Shown here: piece after piece, positions 36,719 through 45,348 of the stretch
How the letters are laid out: the number at the start of each line of letters is the position of its first letter
Position numbering within the stretch: position 1 is the first letter of the stretch
Assembly: GCA_031292555.1 (NCBI GenBank)
Contig: JARLGV010000054.1
Span: 1-60,161, forward strand
Reading direction: 5' to 3'
Origin: Fimbriimonas sp.
Lineage (GTDB): Bacteria > Armatimonadota > Fimbriimonadia > Fimbriimonadales > Fimbriimonadaceae
DNA: 60,161 nt
The notes under the pieces: generated by a model
The model's input: only the letters and a program-made list of their open reading frames with translations
What the model was told of the DNA's origin: nothing
Databases searched by the model: none
Translations under genes and position numbers: made by a program

Positions 36719-37718
36719 TCAAATTCTCCTTTTCACAAGTCTGGAATCGATGGGAGATGACCCGTTCCGAGACGAGCTTTGGATCATGGCTGAGAGGATG
36801 TGGGAGCGTGGGGACTACGGCAACTGCCTCCAATTCTTGGCCCGCCGCCTAGATCTGATTCGGACTTCACTTACGTCGGATCAGTGGAAAGCTTACATTC
36901 TTGACGTCCGAACCTCTAAGCGTCTGATCAAGGACATATTGCGATCTCCGCTCAGCTTCAGAACGAATTCCAAGCCAAGGGGCTATGCAGGAGATGCGGA
37001 AACTCTGGACCTAATTTACGGTGCCATGTGCCCCAGCACTAGCGGCGAGATCGATCCCGTCTTGTATGCCGCAGAATTTGGTGGACCTCCCGCTTGCAGC
37101 GTGCGAGACCGCGCTATGGTTTTGGCTGAGTTCATCGATTCGGTTTGTGAGGCTCGAGTATCCGCTCGTCTCCTTTCCATAGCGTGTGGACATCTGCGTG
37201 AGGCGGGAGCCTCTTCGGCGCTGAGCCGTGGTTCTTGCTCTGAACTGGTCGCATTCGACCAAGATAGGGAGAGCCTGGCTACGATAACGCGCGACTATCC
37301 GCACCTCCCAATCCGCACCATCGAAGGCGACGTCCGCCGGATCATCGTAGGCCGGTTCGACCTGGGTCTATTCGACGGTATTTATTGCGCTGGGTTATAC
37401 GACTATCTCAATGACCGGACAGCTACACGACTGACAACCTCTTTGTTCTCAATGCTAAGACCAGGGGGGCGACTCCTGCTGGCCAACTTTGCCCCAGACA
37501 CGGCAGGCATCGGTTTCATGGAGTGTATTCAAGACTGGTTCCTAACCTACCGCTCCGAGGCTGATCTGGTGGACCTCATGAGCGAGATACCGCCTTCAGA
37601 GCGAAGTTCGGTTCGAACGTTTAGGGACCGCATGCAGAACATCGCATTTCTGGAGGTGGAACGATGCGGTTCGGCCGATACGACTGAGCCTCAAACCTCA
37701 CTGGCCGGGTCAGAGTGA
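36711..37718 (+). CDS. PhcB-like SAM-dependent methyltransferase (copy 1)
   Basis: A 335-residue class I methyltransferase. The start ATG 36711 has GAGGTTACCA before it; an upstream in-frame codon at 36633 lies inside the previous gene. KPRGYAGDAETLDLIY (88-103) and SIACGHLREA (146-155), then GLYDYLNDRTATRLTTSLF and LRPGGRLLLANF, match a second copy at 42017-42988. The GYAGD motif is typical of proteins annotated as 3-hydroxypalmitic acid methyl ester (PhcB-like) synthases. Being last in an operon with ACP, ketosynthase and desaturase, it might methylate a fatty acid carboxyl. Substrate is inference. Confidence 0.8.
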   Translation: MCDQILLFTSLESMGDDPFRDELWIMAERMWERGDYGNCLQFLARRLDLIRTSLTSDQWKAYILDVRTSKRLIKDILRSPLSFRTNSKPRGYAGDAETLDLIYGAMCPSTSGEIDPVLYAAEFGGPPACSVRDRAMVLAEFIDSVCEARVSARLLSIACGHLREAGASSALSRGSCSELVAFDQDRESLATITRDYPHLPIRTIEGDVRRIIVGRFDLGLFDGIYCAGLYDYLNDRTATRLTTSLFSMLRPGGRLLLANFAPDTAGIGFMECIQDWFLTYRSEADLVDLMSEIPPSERSSVRTFRDRMQNIAFLEVERCGSADTTEPQTSLAGSE

Positions 37719-37854
37719 TCACAATTGCCACCGAAGGGGCCCGGTTTTTAAGCGTCACACGATATTGCCATCAGATTTTACTGCAAGTATACAGCATTAT
37801 GAACTAGCGGCCATGGGCTGCGCTTTCATTTGAAGAGAAGAGGAACCTAGTTTT

Positions 37855-40644
37855 ATGAGCATAGATACAATAAACGCCTTACGAATTGCGTCCATTTCGA
37901 ACCAGTTGGGAAAGCTCAGCGACCTGTCGGACGGTGATCGCCAGCGGCTGATGAATGCCGTGTTCCAAATCGACGTCGCGTCAGGGAGCTTCGATAGTCC
38001 GGCAAGCGCCGTTGCAGCATGCAATCAGATCCTCACAATAGCTGCCGCCGCCGACCTGCCAAATGTCGACAACTTCCTCAACGAGTGCGATAGCCTCGCT
38101 CAGCGCCTTAGCGACTACAACGAGACTCTACAATTAACCACGGAGAATTACGACGACGCGACTAAATACAGGGGTCCGAGCGAGGACGGTGGGGATGTCG
38201 CCGAAGCGACGGTTACGTTCCTTGCCGCTTGGCTCAAGCCAACGCTTGTCCAGCAGGAGATGAAGCAGTACTGGGACTCGCCCGATCAGATTTCGCCCGA
38301 TGCCCGTTCGGCCCTGCAAGGGCTCCTGTTCCAAGGATTAGCCGCAAAGGCAGGCTTGGATCCAACCCTTGGGACTGCCCTGAGCGATCCTGGAATCCAA
38401 TCTCAAATCACAATTGACGTTCCGCAGACTTACCCAGAAGCAAGAGCTCAACTTACACCTAGGCAGCAAAACATTGTCGATCTATATTTTGACCCTGCCG
38501 GCAATCCTGTTGCCGCTGCGAACTATCCGTCATTGCTGCCACAGTCCCTCGTCGCGATCTATCAAGACGACTTGGCGAAATACAAGGCTGACTTCGAGAT
38601 CGCAGATTCCCTTGCCGACGAAAGCGAAAAGGCACAGAGCTTTGATGAGCTTAATAGGCGAGTTCAAGCCGAAAGCGCAGAGCGGGCAGGAGCCCTTAAG
38701 GTTTTGGGCCTGATCGCAGGAAACTCCCCGATCGGAAAGGCCATTCTGGTTGCTCAACAAGTCAATACCGCCGTCACGGCGATCCAGTCCTTTCTGCTAC
38801 CTGCCGCCACCATGGGACCTTTCGGTCTCGCCGCCGCTCTCGGAGGAGCGATCTTCGGAATCCTTGGTATTTTTGGCGGAGGCAGCGATGGGTTCCAGCA
38901 GATCTCTAAGCAGATCAGCGACATGCAATCCACGATGATAAGGGGCTTCCAGCAGGTAGAGGAACTCGAGCAGATTATCCTCAAAGCTCTCGAAGCATTT
39001 TCATCAGTGGTTATTACGGATCTCGCTCGGTTGCAACAGGCCGTTAATGAAATTCGAAATGGCATCGCGACTTTGACGAACTACTTTATTGAGACGGGAC
39101 AGGATACTGTCAGCAGTGAGCGTCTCAACGCCGAGTTGAGGGCCAAGACCGCGGTCTTACAAATCTTGGCGACACCGGCCAACTCCGCACTGCTCATCGA
39201 ATATCAGCAACCAGTCGAGACCATTCGAGATTTTGTAATCAACACGACTCCTTCGGTCAATGCAGCTGGCTTGATGGCGGGCACTCCTGGTGACTTTGCC
39301 TCGCTGATGAGGACAAGCAACCGACCGGAAGAGATGATTAACGGTCCGGACTTTGCTCTCGCAGTCGGCGGAATTCCGCCTGCTCAACTGGAGATCGCCA
39401 ATCCGATTCAATTCCAGGCTGGCGTGGACTCATATTCCTATGCGAGGCTCCAATATCCCCAGGGGCAGGACCGCACCGTCGACAATGTCCAAATCACCAG
39501 TATGTTGCAAGCTGCTCAGCGTCATTCCGATTCGGTATCGAAAGCTATGCCCGATTCGTTGATCCAGAGTATAGTCTCCCGCTATCTCCATTCGCTCAAC
39601 GCCATATTCACGCAATTTGGCAACGATTCTCGAGACTTTTACACACATCCCAACGATCCCGCTAATGCCAAGCAGATCCCGGACGTGTTAGTGGATTATT
39701 CGACCGGCAAGATAACCCGAACGCAGGTCTCCAGTTGGATCAAGCCAACGATCGATAATCCCCATACGGGGAACGTACGTTACAACAAGGGGACGTACTA
39801 CGGCAAGTCTCAACGCGTTGAAGACGATTATGAGATATTGACTTACGCATACGTCGTATCCAACGATCCGATCCAATTCTGCATCACGAACGGCTTGATC
39901 GAGTGTCCCACCAGCGCTAATCCATCTCCGCTTGCGCTTACAGGCATCGGCACTCGAATCCTGGCCGGACTGCCCTCGGCTTGTGGCGTCGACGCCTCCT
40001 CGATTCTCACCCGAGCCCAGGATATAAATGTTCAATTGTCGCAATTCGTGAATCCAGGAAACGACGGAGTTATTGGTCGGTCGGTTGGGGGAACGGATGC
40101 TGCCTCTGACATCGCCCACATCCAAGCGCTGATTGATTTGTGTACCGTTTTACGAATCGCGTATTGGGCGGATTGTCGCGTAAGGCTCCTAGCCAGTGTC
40201 TCCATTGCCGGAGCCATTGCAGAGTTGGATTCGCCGGCAGGCAGCGCGTATTCGGCGATGGTTTTCATCTATCTTCTTCGATTAGCCGTTGGCGGACAGC
40301 GCAACGGAGAGCGGATGACTTATCTCGATGTGCCGCTTCCCATTTCGACACCTGATTTGGCTGCGAGGTTCTCCGTTCTGGCACGGCGGATCGATGCGGA
40401 CGCTCTGACATCGCTCTTTCCCACGCTTGGGTCTCCATCGGGGGCGGGCTCCCAGATTGGGATGGGCGGGCCAGCTTCACTCACACCTGCCCTCTGGAGC
40501 CTGCTGAGTTCAAAGATTTCGACCGAGTGCAACCTGCTCGTTTCGAATTCGTCGGTGCCGGTAGGTACAAAGCATCCATCATTTGTTCATTCTGCTTCGA
40601 CTCTCGGCACGTTAGCGGCGATGCTTGGAGTGACCCTCACGTAG
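37855..40644 (+). CDS. Large helical protein with a glycine-rich hydrophobic hairpin; putative pore-forming toxin-like
   Basis: A 929-residue protein of unknown family without a signal peptide. Residues 281-343 are hydrophobic and Gly/Ala-rich (GPFGLAAALGGAIFGILGIF), a pattern as in glycine-zipper hairpins of alpha-pore-forming toxins, followed by amphipathic heptad-like helices to ~400. The remaining 500 residues mix alpha and beta with no recognised motif. AGAGGAAC upstream supports ATG at 37855. It lies 136 bp after the lipid operon, without a SARP-type repeat, so any link to the operon is positional. Pore formation is inference; a membrane-shaping or structural protein is also possible. 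Confidence 0.55.
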   Translation: MSIDTINALRIASISNQLGKLSDLSDGDRQRLMNAVFQIDVASGSFDSPASAVAACNQILTIAAAADLPNVDNFLNECDSLAQRLSDYNETLQLTTENYDDATKYRGPSEDGGDVAEATVTFLAAWLKPTLVQQEMKQYWDSPDQISPDARSALQGLLFQGLAAKAGLDPTLGTALSDPGIQSQITIDVPQTYPEARAQLTPRQQNIVDLYFDPAGNPVAAANYPSLLPQSLVAIYQDDLAKYKADFEIADSLADESEKAQSFDELNRRVQAESAERAGALKVLGLIAGNSPIGKAILVAQQVNTAVTAIQSFLLPAATMGPFGLAAALGGAIFGILGIFGGGSDGFQQISKQISDMQSTMIRGFQQVEELEQIILKALEAFSSVVITDLARLQQAVNEIRNGIATLTNYFIETGQDTVSSERLNAELRAKTAVLQILATPANSALLIEYQQPVETIRDFVINTTPSVNAAGLMAGTPGDFASLMRTSNRPEEMINGPDFALAVGGIPPAQLEIANPIQFQAGVDSYSYARLQYPQGQDRTVDNVQITSMLQAAQRHSDSVSKAMPDSLIQSIVSRYLHSLNAIFTQFGNDSRDFYTHPNDPANAKQIPDVLVDYSTGKITRTQVSSWIKPTIDNPHTGNVRYNKGTYYGKSQRVEDDYEILTYAYVVSNDPIQFCITNGLIECPTSANPSPLALTGIGTRILAGLPSACGVDASSILTRAQDINVQLSQFVNPGNDGVIGRSVGGTDAASDIAHIQALIDLCTVLRIAYWADCRVRLLASVSIAGAIAELDSPAGSAYSAMVFIYLLRLAVGGQRNGERMTYLDVPLPISTPDLAARFSVLARRIDADALTSLFPTLGSPSGAGSQIGMGGPASLTPALWSLLSSKISTECNLLVSNSSVPVGTKHPSFVHSASTLGTLAAMLGVTLT

Positions 40645-40831
40645 TCTTATGTTGTCCAAGAACTGGCAAACGAAATTTGCTATCGGAAGGGATAGGTGGT
40701 CCTATGTCGGCTTTGCTTGCCTTCGGCCAGAGGAACGGCATGGTGCTTTGGGCGGGTCAGGAGGGCATCATCTAGATCCAGTTGGTTCACATCATCCAAT
40801 ATTCGGAGTCGGTAATTCCGAAACTCACTCA

Positions 40832-41875
40832 TTAGCTTAGCGGTATCGGGTCGGAGGTGGGGACTCCATCGAAGTCTAGCCATTGGTGATTCGAGTAATT
40901 GTAGAGTTTGCACTTGGAAATAATCCCGCCAAAAGTTCGCCAAGTCAGGTGCTGTACAATGATTTCGCCGGGAAACAGCTCTTGTAGGGCTTCTTGAGCT
41001 TCGCGCAAATGATAGAGAGGAATGCGGGGGTCAACGTGATGCGCCGTGTGATCGAGGACTTCCATGAAGATCAGTTCGAGCACTCGCGGGAATTCTAAAT
41101 GGACGGAGCAGTTTACGAGACCCGCTTTTGCATTCCATTGATCCTTGCCTTGGAACCAAGGCACACGTGGATTGGTGTGATGAAGAACCGTAACCATTGA
41201 GAAGAGATAAATCCAGATCGCATACGGTAGCAGGACAGCCCAGCACACACCTTCAAACCTATTGCGTGATAAAACAACAATAAGACAGAGTTGTAATCCT
41301 GTAAAGAGGCCAACAAGAATTCGGTCGATTTGGAATTGGTTGGGAGTATTAAAGCGATTGATCATGGAACGCGGAGGGAAAATCTCCTGCTTCCAGTAAA
41401 TTTCCACGAAGCCATAGAGACCAATTCCGAGTCTGCTTCTATACAATCGCTCAAGCAATCTGCGCCATGGAGGCAGATTGGAGAATTCCTCGAAGGTGAA
41501 CGGGGGATATGTTGGGTCAAGACCTCTAACGTTCGTGAAGCTATGGTGCAACATGTTGTGGGAATACACCCATGAGGTGAAGGGTTGGTATTGAGGTAGA
41601 AAGGCCAGGCGCCCTAACACCCTGCTGAGGAAGCTCGAACCAACGAATGCTAGGTGGCAAGCATCATGGCCTATAACGAAAAGTGATCCTATGAAGACTC
41701 CTTCAAGGAGCGAAGCCGGCAAGCGTGACCAAAATGAGAAATGGTCAGTAGCCGCAAAGTAAAAGCAGGTTCCATAAGCTAACCAACTAGCTGCAAACAG
41801 CAGTAGAGCCCGGCTCGTAGATGTGGCCTTTGTCCCCTTGGGGATCGCATTGCGGATTTGAGTGAAAGAAGTCAT
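40832..41875 (-). CDS. Integral membrane fatty-acid desaturase
   Basis: A 347-residue membrane protein with three His boxes: HDACH (70-74), HNMLHH (106-111) and HTAHH (276-280), with several hydrophobic helices between them. This is the FA_desaturase (PF00487) type, as in Delta12/omega-6 desaturases, which bind two irons and use oxygen. It would act on acyl lipids. Together with the soluble acyl-ACP desaturase this gives two chemically distinct desaturases in one locus. No SARP-type 11-bp repeat is found upstream; a different 10-bp-period pair (TTCGAG) is at 41888-41903 and its meaning is unknown. Confidence 0.88.
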   Translation of the reverse strand: MTSFTQIRNAIPKGTKATSTSRALLLFAASWLAYGTCFYFAATDHFSFWSRLPASLLEGVFIGSLFVIGHDACHLAFVGSSFLSRVLGRLAFLPQYQPFTSWVYSHNMLHHSFTNVRGLDPTYPPFTFEEFSNLPPWRRLLERLYRSRLGIGLYGFVEIYWKQEIFPPRSMINRFNTPNQFQIDRILVGLFTGLQLCLIVVLSRNRFEGVCWAVLLPYAIWIYLFSMVTVLHHTNPRVPWFQGKDQWNAKAGLVNCSVHLEFPRVLELIFMEVLDHTAHHVDPRIPLYHLREAQEALQELFPGEIIVQHLTWRTFGGIISKCKLYNYSNHQWLDFDGVPTSDPIPLS

Positions 41876-42016
41876 GCTCCATTCACTTTCGAGTTAGTTC
41901 GAGAAATCCAACGCAGCGAATGGCATCGCGAGAACATGAGCTAGTTACGATTCCCTTGGTGGCCATATTTGATGCCAAACACGATAGATGATCCTTAGCA
42001 GACGTGGCAACGGAGT

Positions 42017-42988
42017 TCACGGCTTGTCCACCTGGAGAAACACGATGTTGCCAGGCTCGTCGAAAAATGTTTCTGTGCGCGCAACGGCGGCACTGTCGAT
42101 GCCTCCGATGAGGTTACGGATCTGGCGCTCGTCCCGGTAGATCAGGTGCCACGCCATAAACGACTCCATGTATCCGATATCTCGGAGTGTGGGTAAGAAG
42201 TTCGCAATTAGAACGCTGCCGCCGGGCCGTAGCATCTCGAAAAGGCGAGTCGTCAGCCTCGTCGCCGTCCGATCTTCGAGATAATCGTAGAGACCTGCTG
42301 CGTAGATCAAATCGAACTTGCCAAGATCGTGTTTGCCTGTAAGCAAGGCACGAACGGAGCCCACTTCAGCTCGTACACAGTTGTGCCGATGGTTTCCGTT
42401 GACCAGGGCGACACTGTGAGGGTCTTGGTCTATTCCAATCCACTCGCCTAACATTCCGTCTCGAACGGACCGACACGATTCTGCCTCACGTAGGTGACCG
42501 CAAGCGACAGACAAGATTCGTGGCTTTTCGATCCGAGCCGCAATCGCGTCGACTAACTTTGAGAGAATATCTCGACGTGCTACCACGCTTCGACCGGCTG
42601 GACCTTGCGTTGTATGGGTAAAAATCGAACGTCCAACATCAGTTGTTTCAGCAGGAGGATCCGCGCAGCCGTACATGTAGTCGATCAGGCGAGCATCGCC
42701 GGAGTAGCCACTCGGTTTTGAAAATGCGTGGTGGGTAAAGGGATCCTGATGAAGCAGGGCTCGAATAGGATGGGCAAGACACTCCTCGCCGGCAAAGGCA
42801 TTCCAAGAACCTGACGTAAGCGTGCAACGCATATCAGAAAGCGTGTCACCGATTCGATTGATTGCTTCCGAAACATCTCCGTCCAGTATTTCCTGGCGAA
42901 TTTGATCTAGCACCAAGCGGAAATCAAAGGGAGAAGAGCAGGACCTGCTTTCAGAAAATGCAAGGTTCAGGGATTCCACCGGTAGCAT
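42017..42988 (-). CDS. PhcB-like SAM-dependent methyltransferase (copy 2)
   Basis: A 323-residue paralogue of the operon methyltransferase. KPSGYSGDARLIDYMYG (91-107), SVACGHLREA (150-159), AAGLYDYLEDRTATRLTTRL and MLRPGGSVLIANF align closely, with similar sizes. It is transcribed alone and carries the best promoter evidence in the locus: a SARP-type direct repeat at 43009-43026 eight bases before a TAGATT -10 at 42995-43000. With TSS about seven bases after the -10 the mRNA would begin at or very near the start codon, so it may be leaderless (no ribosome site is seen). It may methylate the same or a related lipid as copy 1. Confidence 0.8.
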   Translation of the reverse strand: MLPVESLNLAFSESRSCSSPFDFRLVLDQIRQEILDGDVSEAINRIGDTLSDMRCTLTSGSWNAFAGEECLAHPIRALLHQDPFTHHAFSKPSGYSGDARLIDYMYGCADPPAETTDVGRSIFTHTTQGPAGRSVVARRDILSKLVDAIAARIEKPRILSVACGHLREAESCRSVRDGMLGEWIGIDQDPHSVALVNGNHRHNCVRAEVGSVRALLTGKHDLGKFDLIYAAGLYDYLEDRTATRLTTRLFEMLRPGGSVLIANFLPTLRDIGYMESFMAWHLIYRDERQIRNLIGGIDSAAVARTETFFDEPGNIVFLQVDKP

Positions 42989-42994
42989 GCGAAC

Positions 42995-43026
42995 AATCTA
43001 CGGTCCGATCCTTACAAAACCCATAC
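42995..43026 (-). promoter_or_regulatory. SARP-type repeat with -10, site C
   Basis: On the minus strand, GTATGGG TTTT GTAAGGA (43026 to 43009) is a heptamer direct repeat with an 11-bp period, followed by 8 bp and then TAGATT (43000 to 42995) as -10. The 8-bp gap to the -10 is the same as described for SARP promoters. The start codon of methyltransferase copy 2 is at 42988. Confidence 0.7.
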
Positions 43027-43261
43027 ATGCAGATAGGCTGCTTATTTACGCATGCGACGGCACAGTATTGCCGTTTGGCAGACCAGAAGAGTTTCTAACT
43101 TTTGAGGGGCGCTGGGCGGCGTAGACTGGCCATCTTGGACAGTTTTCAAACCTTTAGCAGCCGCATAACGTCAGCGACAGCAATCACCAGACAAGAACCA
43201 TCTGGCGAGTATCAGCTTGGGCAGTTCTTCAAAGTCAAATTCGGTCGATTCTTTCTTGAGA

Positions 43262-43885
43262 CTAATTCTGTTCCATGTGCTTCCTGAGCCTGTCCAACAA
43301 GCGGGCGGCATTTGGACATTTTGTAATGACCCGTTCTGGTGATATCAAGCCTAGGATTTCGAATGAAGTAGAGCCCTTGGCGTAGCTAGTCTCACAATCA
43401 GCGGTGGCCCGATCCAGCACATCAAAGACAGTTGCTTTGGGGACAGCCTCAAATTCTGGCCACTCTTTGAATGGAGTCGTTTTAAAACCATGGCCAAAAC
43501 GTTGTTTGAGGCAGTCAACGTCGGCAATGAACCAGGTCTCCATGCATTGCACCATCAGGAAGAGATTCTCTTCGGACGCTCCTTCCGGCCTTCTTAATTC
43601 GTTGTCATGTCTTGATGCCAAGTGTTCCCAATTGCTCAAACCCTCAGGAATAGCTTCTTCGCTGTCGACAAGCAGGAGAACAACGCTGTCCATCTCTCGC
43701 TCGCTTAGTGCCGTGCAGAAAGCACTGTGTGCCTCATTTCTCCCACCACGACTCACGAAGCCCACTCCCCTTACGCCAGCAGCCTCCGCGAACTTATGAA
43801 ATCCCTGGCGACACTGCGATCTCAGGAGGTCGCTGTCTTGTCCGCCCCCTTCCACATAGACTGTGACCTTCCGATTTCGCCTCAC
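43262..43885 (-). CDS. DUF4276-like TOPRIM-fold protein
   Basis: A 207-residue protein. VYVEGGGQDSD near the N-terminus (Glu12) and LLLVDSEEA (Asp74 and Glu76) look like the E and DxD/E of TOPRIM-fold nucleases of the DUF4276 family. The first two strands and the AFCTAL helix also fit. It overlaps the preceding ATPase by 4 bp (ATGA), so the two form a pair. TOPRIM proteins with AAA15-type ATPases are common in phage-defence modules such as PARIS and OLD-like systems, where the TOPRIM part is the nuclease. The function here is inferred. Confidence 0.72.
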   Translation of the reverse strand: MRRNRKVTVYVEGGGQDSDLLRSQCRQGFHKFAEAAGVRGVGFVSRGGRNEAHSAFCTALSEREMDSVVLLLVDSEEAIPEGLSNWEHLASRHDNELRRPEGASEENLFLMVQCMETWFIADVDCLKQRFGHGFKTTPFKEWPEFEAVPKATVFDVLDRATADCETSYAKGSTSFEILGLISPERVITKCPNAARLLDRLRKHMEQN

Positions 43886-45051
43886 CAGCGGTTACCTCCC
43901 AACTCGCCGCTGCTCCACAAGTCCCCTAAGCTGTATTGCTTCAGCCACTCTTTGAGATCCTCTGCGTCTAGGCGCTCGAAAAATGATTCACCAGCGTGTC
44001 GTTCGCAAACTATTACGGCCTCCGGTGTCTCGCCAAGAGCGTCGATCAGCATCCGAGAATGCGTTGTCACAACTAACTGAGTCCTTTTTGATGCGCCAAT
44101 TAGTAGCTTAGCGATCTGCGGAACGATATCGGGATGGAGACCGAACTCCGGTTCTTCAATGACAATCAGTGGAGGAGGGGTGGGATGTAGGAGGATGGCC
44201 AAGAGGCAAATGTACCGGAGCGTTCCGTCGGAAAGTCGAGTCTTCGGTATGGACCTCCCTCCCTGCTCTTCCAGGTAGAGCATGATGCCATTTGACCCTG
44301 TGGGAGTTGTGAAGTCCTCGATGCCTTCAAACAGGTCTTGTAAATGCTGGATGAATTGCCGCTTATGTGCTCCACGGAAACTGGAGACAACAACATCAAT
44401 ATTGACACCTCCATCCCTTAAGAAGTCATTCGGAGCGTCTGGCGACGAGGCCTTTCGAATGGCTGCGTTTGGGCCGAATTCCCAGTTTCGAAACAAGAAT
44501 ATTCCTTCGTAGGATCTGCCAAGGTGAGCGAGAACTGCATACCGCTGAGGAACCGTCACCTGGGAGAGGATAGACTCTTCAGGTCGGATGTTCTCCCTAT
44601 CAAAAGACTCTTCAGGGCTCGAATCGAACTCCTTCAAAAAGGGATGGCCTCGACGATAGTTGTAGTAATAAAAAGGTACATCATATCCAGGGTTGGGACT
44701 GGCGTGCTCAATCTGCTCATCCACGACTTCAAATCGTTCGCCGTTTTGAGCGATTGTCAAACGGTGCCTGACGTCTTGTTTGGCTGTTGGCGGCTGATCT
44801 GTCAGTACCTCGATAACAGCTTCATTAGGCGGTTTCTCACCTTTCCAGAACCACTCTCTCACACCACCCATCTCTTTCATCGGAGCAGGCAAGTTGTTGG
44901 GGCTAGCCTTGAGAAGCGCCAAGATCTCGACAAGGTTTGACTTGCCAGAACCATTCGGGCCGATCAAGACGTTTAGGCTCTGCAATGGCAGTTCGATGCC
45001 CTTCGGCCCAAATGAAAGCAACCCTGAGACCTTCAGTCTTTTTATCAGCAT
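43882..45051 (-). CDS. AAA15/OLD-like ATPase
   Basis: A 389-residue SMC/ABC-type ATPase. P-loop IGPNGSGKSN is at 30-39, an ABC-like signature lies in KTRLSDGTLRYICLL, Walker B is PLIVIEEPEFGLHP, and VVTTHSRMLIDAL gives the H-loop. The split lobes with a beta-rich insert fit AAA15 (AAA_21/OLD-like) proteins. No nuclease domain is in this chain; it is next to a DUF4276 TOPRIM gene that overlaps its end. It may sense phage proteins or DNA. The AAA15-TOPRIM pairing suggests defence by abortive response, but the family also includes other partners. Confidence 0.83.
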   Translation of the reverse strand: MLIKRLKVSGLLSFGPKGIELPLQSLNVLIGPNGSGKSNLVEILALLKASPNNLPAPMKEMGGVREWFWKGEKPPNEAVIEVLTDQPPTAKQDVRHRLTIAQNGERFEVVDEQIEHASPNPGYDVPFYYYNYRRGHPFLKEFDSSPEESFDRENIRPEESILSQVTVPQRYAVLAHLGRSYEGIFLFRNWEFGPNAAIRKASSPDAPNDFLRDGGVNIDVVVSSFRGAHKRQFIQHLQDLFEGIEDFTTPTGSNGIMLYLEEQGGRSIPKTRLSDGTLRYICLLAILLHPTPPPLIVIEEPEFGLHPDIVPQIAKLLIGASKRTQLVVTTHSRMLIDALGETPEAVIVCERHAGESFFERLDAEDLKEWLKQYSLGDLWSSGELGGNRW

Positions 45052-45092
45052 TTCGTATGCCCCATTCTACATCTTGGCATTTAGCGGGTTGA

Positions 45093-45323
45093 AGCTGTGG
45101 TCTGCCCGTTGTTTGGACGCGCTACGAACCTGACGCGACCGCCAAGCTCGAATTACCCTTTGACATCCATAGTGAGAATTTCTTGATTTACGACTTGGAC
45201 AAGCTGGACGAGTTCAAGGACGCCTTGAAATACAGAATGCTAGCCGCGCTACAAAAATCCACGGAAGGGAAACTTCCAATTCACAGAGTGCGGGAACTCG
45301 TGCAGCGCTTCAAGACTTCATAG
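45093..45323 (+). pseudogene. Open frame without a start; possible gene remnant
   Basis: After an in-frame TGA at 45090-45092 a 76-codon frame stays open to TAG at 45321-45323, but its only ATG (MLAAL) comes late. The reading LELPFDIHSENFLIY followed by a helical tail resembles the C-terminal 'PFD...Y' segments of some small nucleotide-binding defence effectors, though I cannot name a family. It ends just before the dispersed repeat at 45349, so it may be the tail of a gene cut by recombination. Low certainty. Confidence 0.3.
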
Positions 45324-45348
45324 CGCTGGGGGACATCCCTTAGCCAAA

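Noticed and set aside
38761-39060. Phage tail tape-measure protein reading of the 929-residue protein
   Set aside because: No other phage structural genes nearby, and only one hydrophobic region rather than long repeats.
41888-41903. TTCGAG direct repeat before the membrane desaturase as a fourth SARP site
   Set aside because: Period is 10 bp not 11, and the sequence is unrelated to GTAAGGG.
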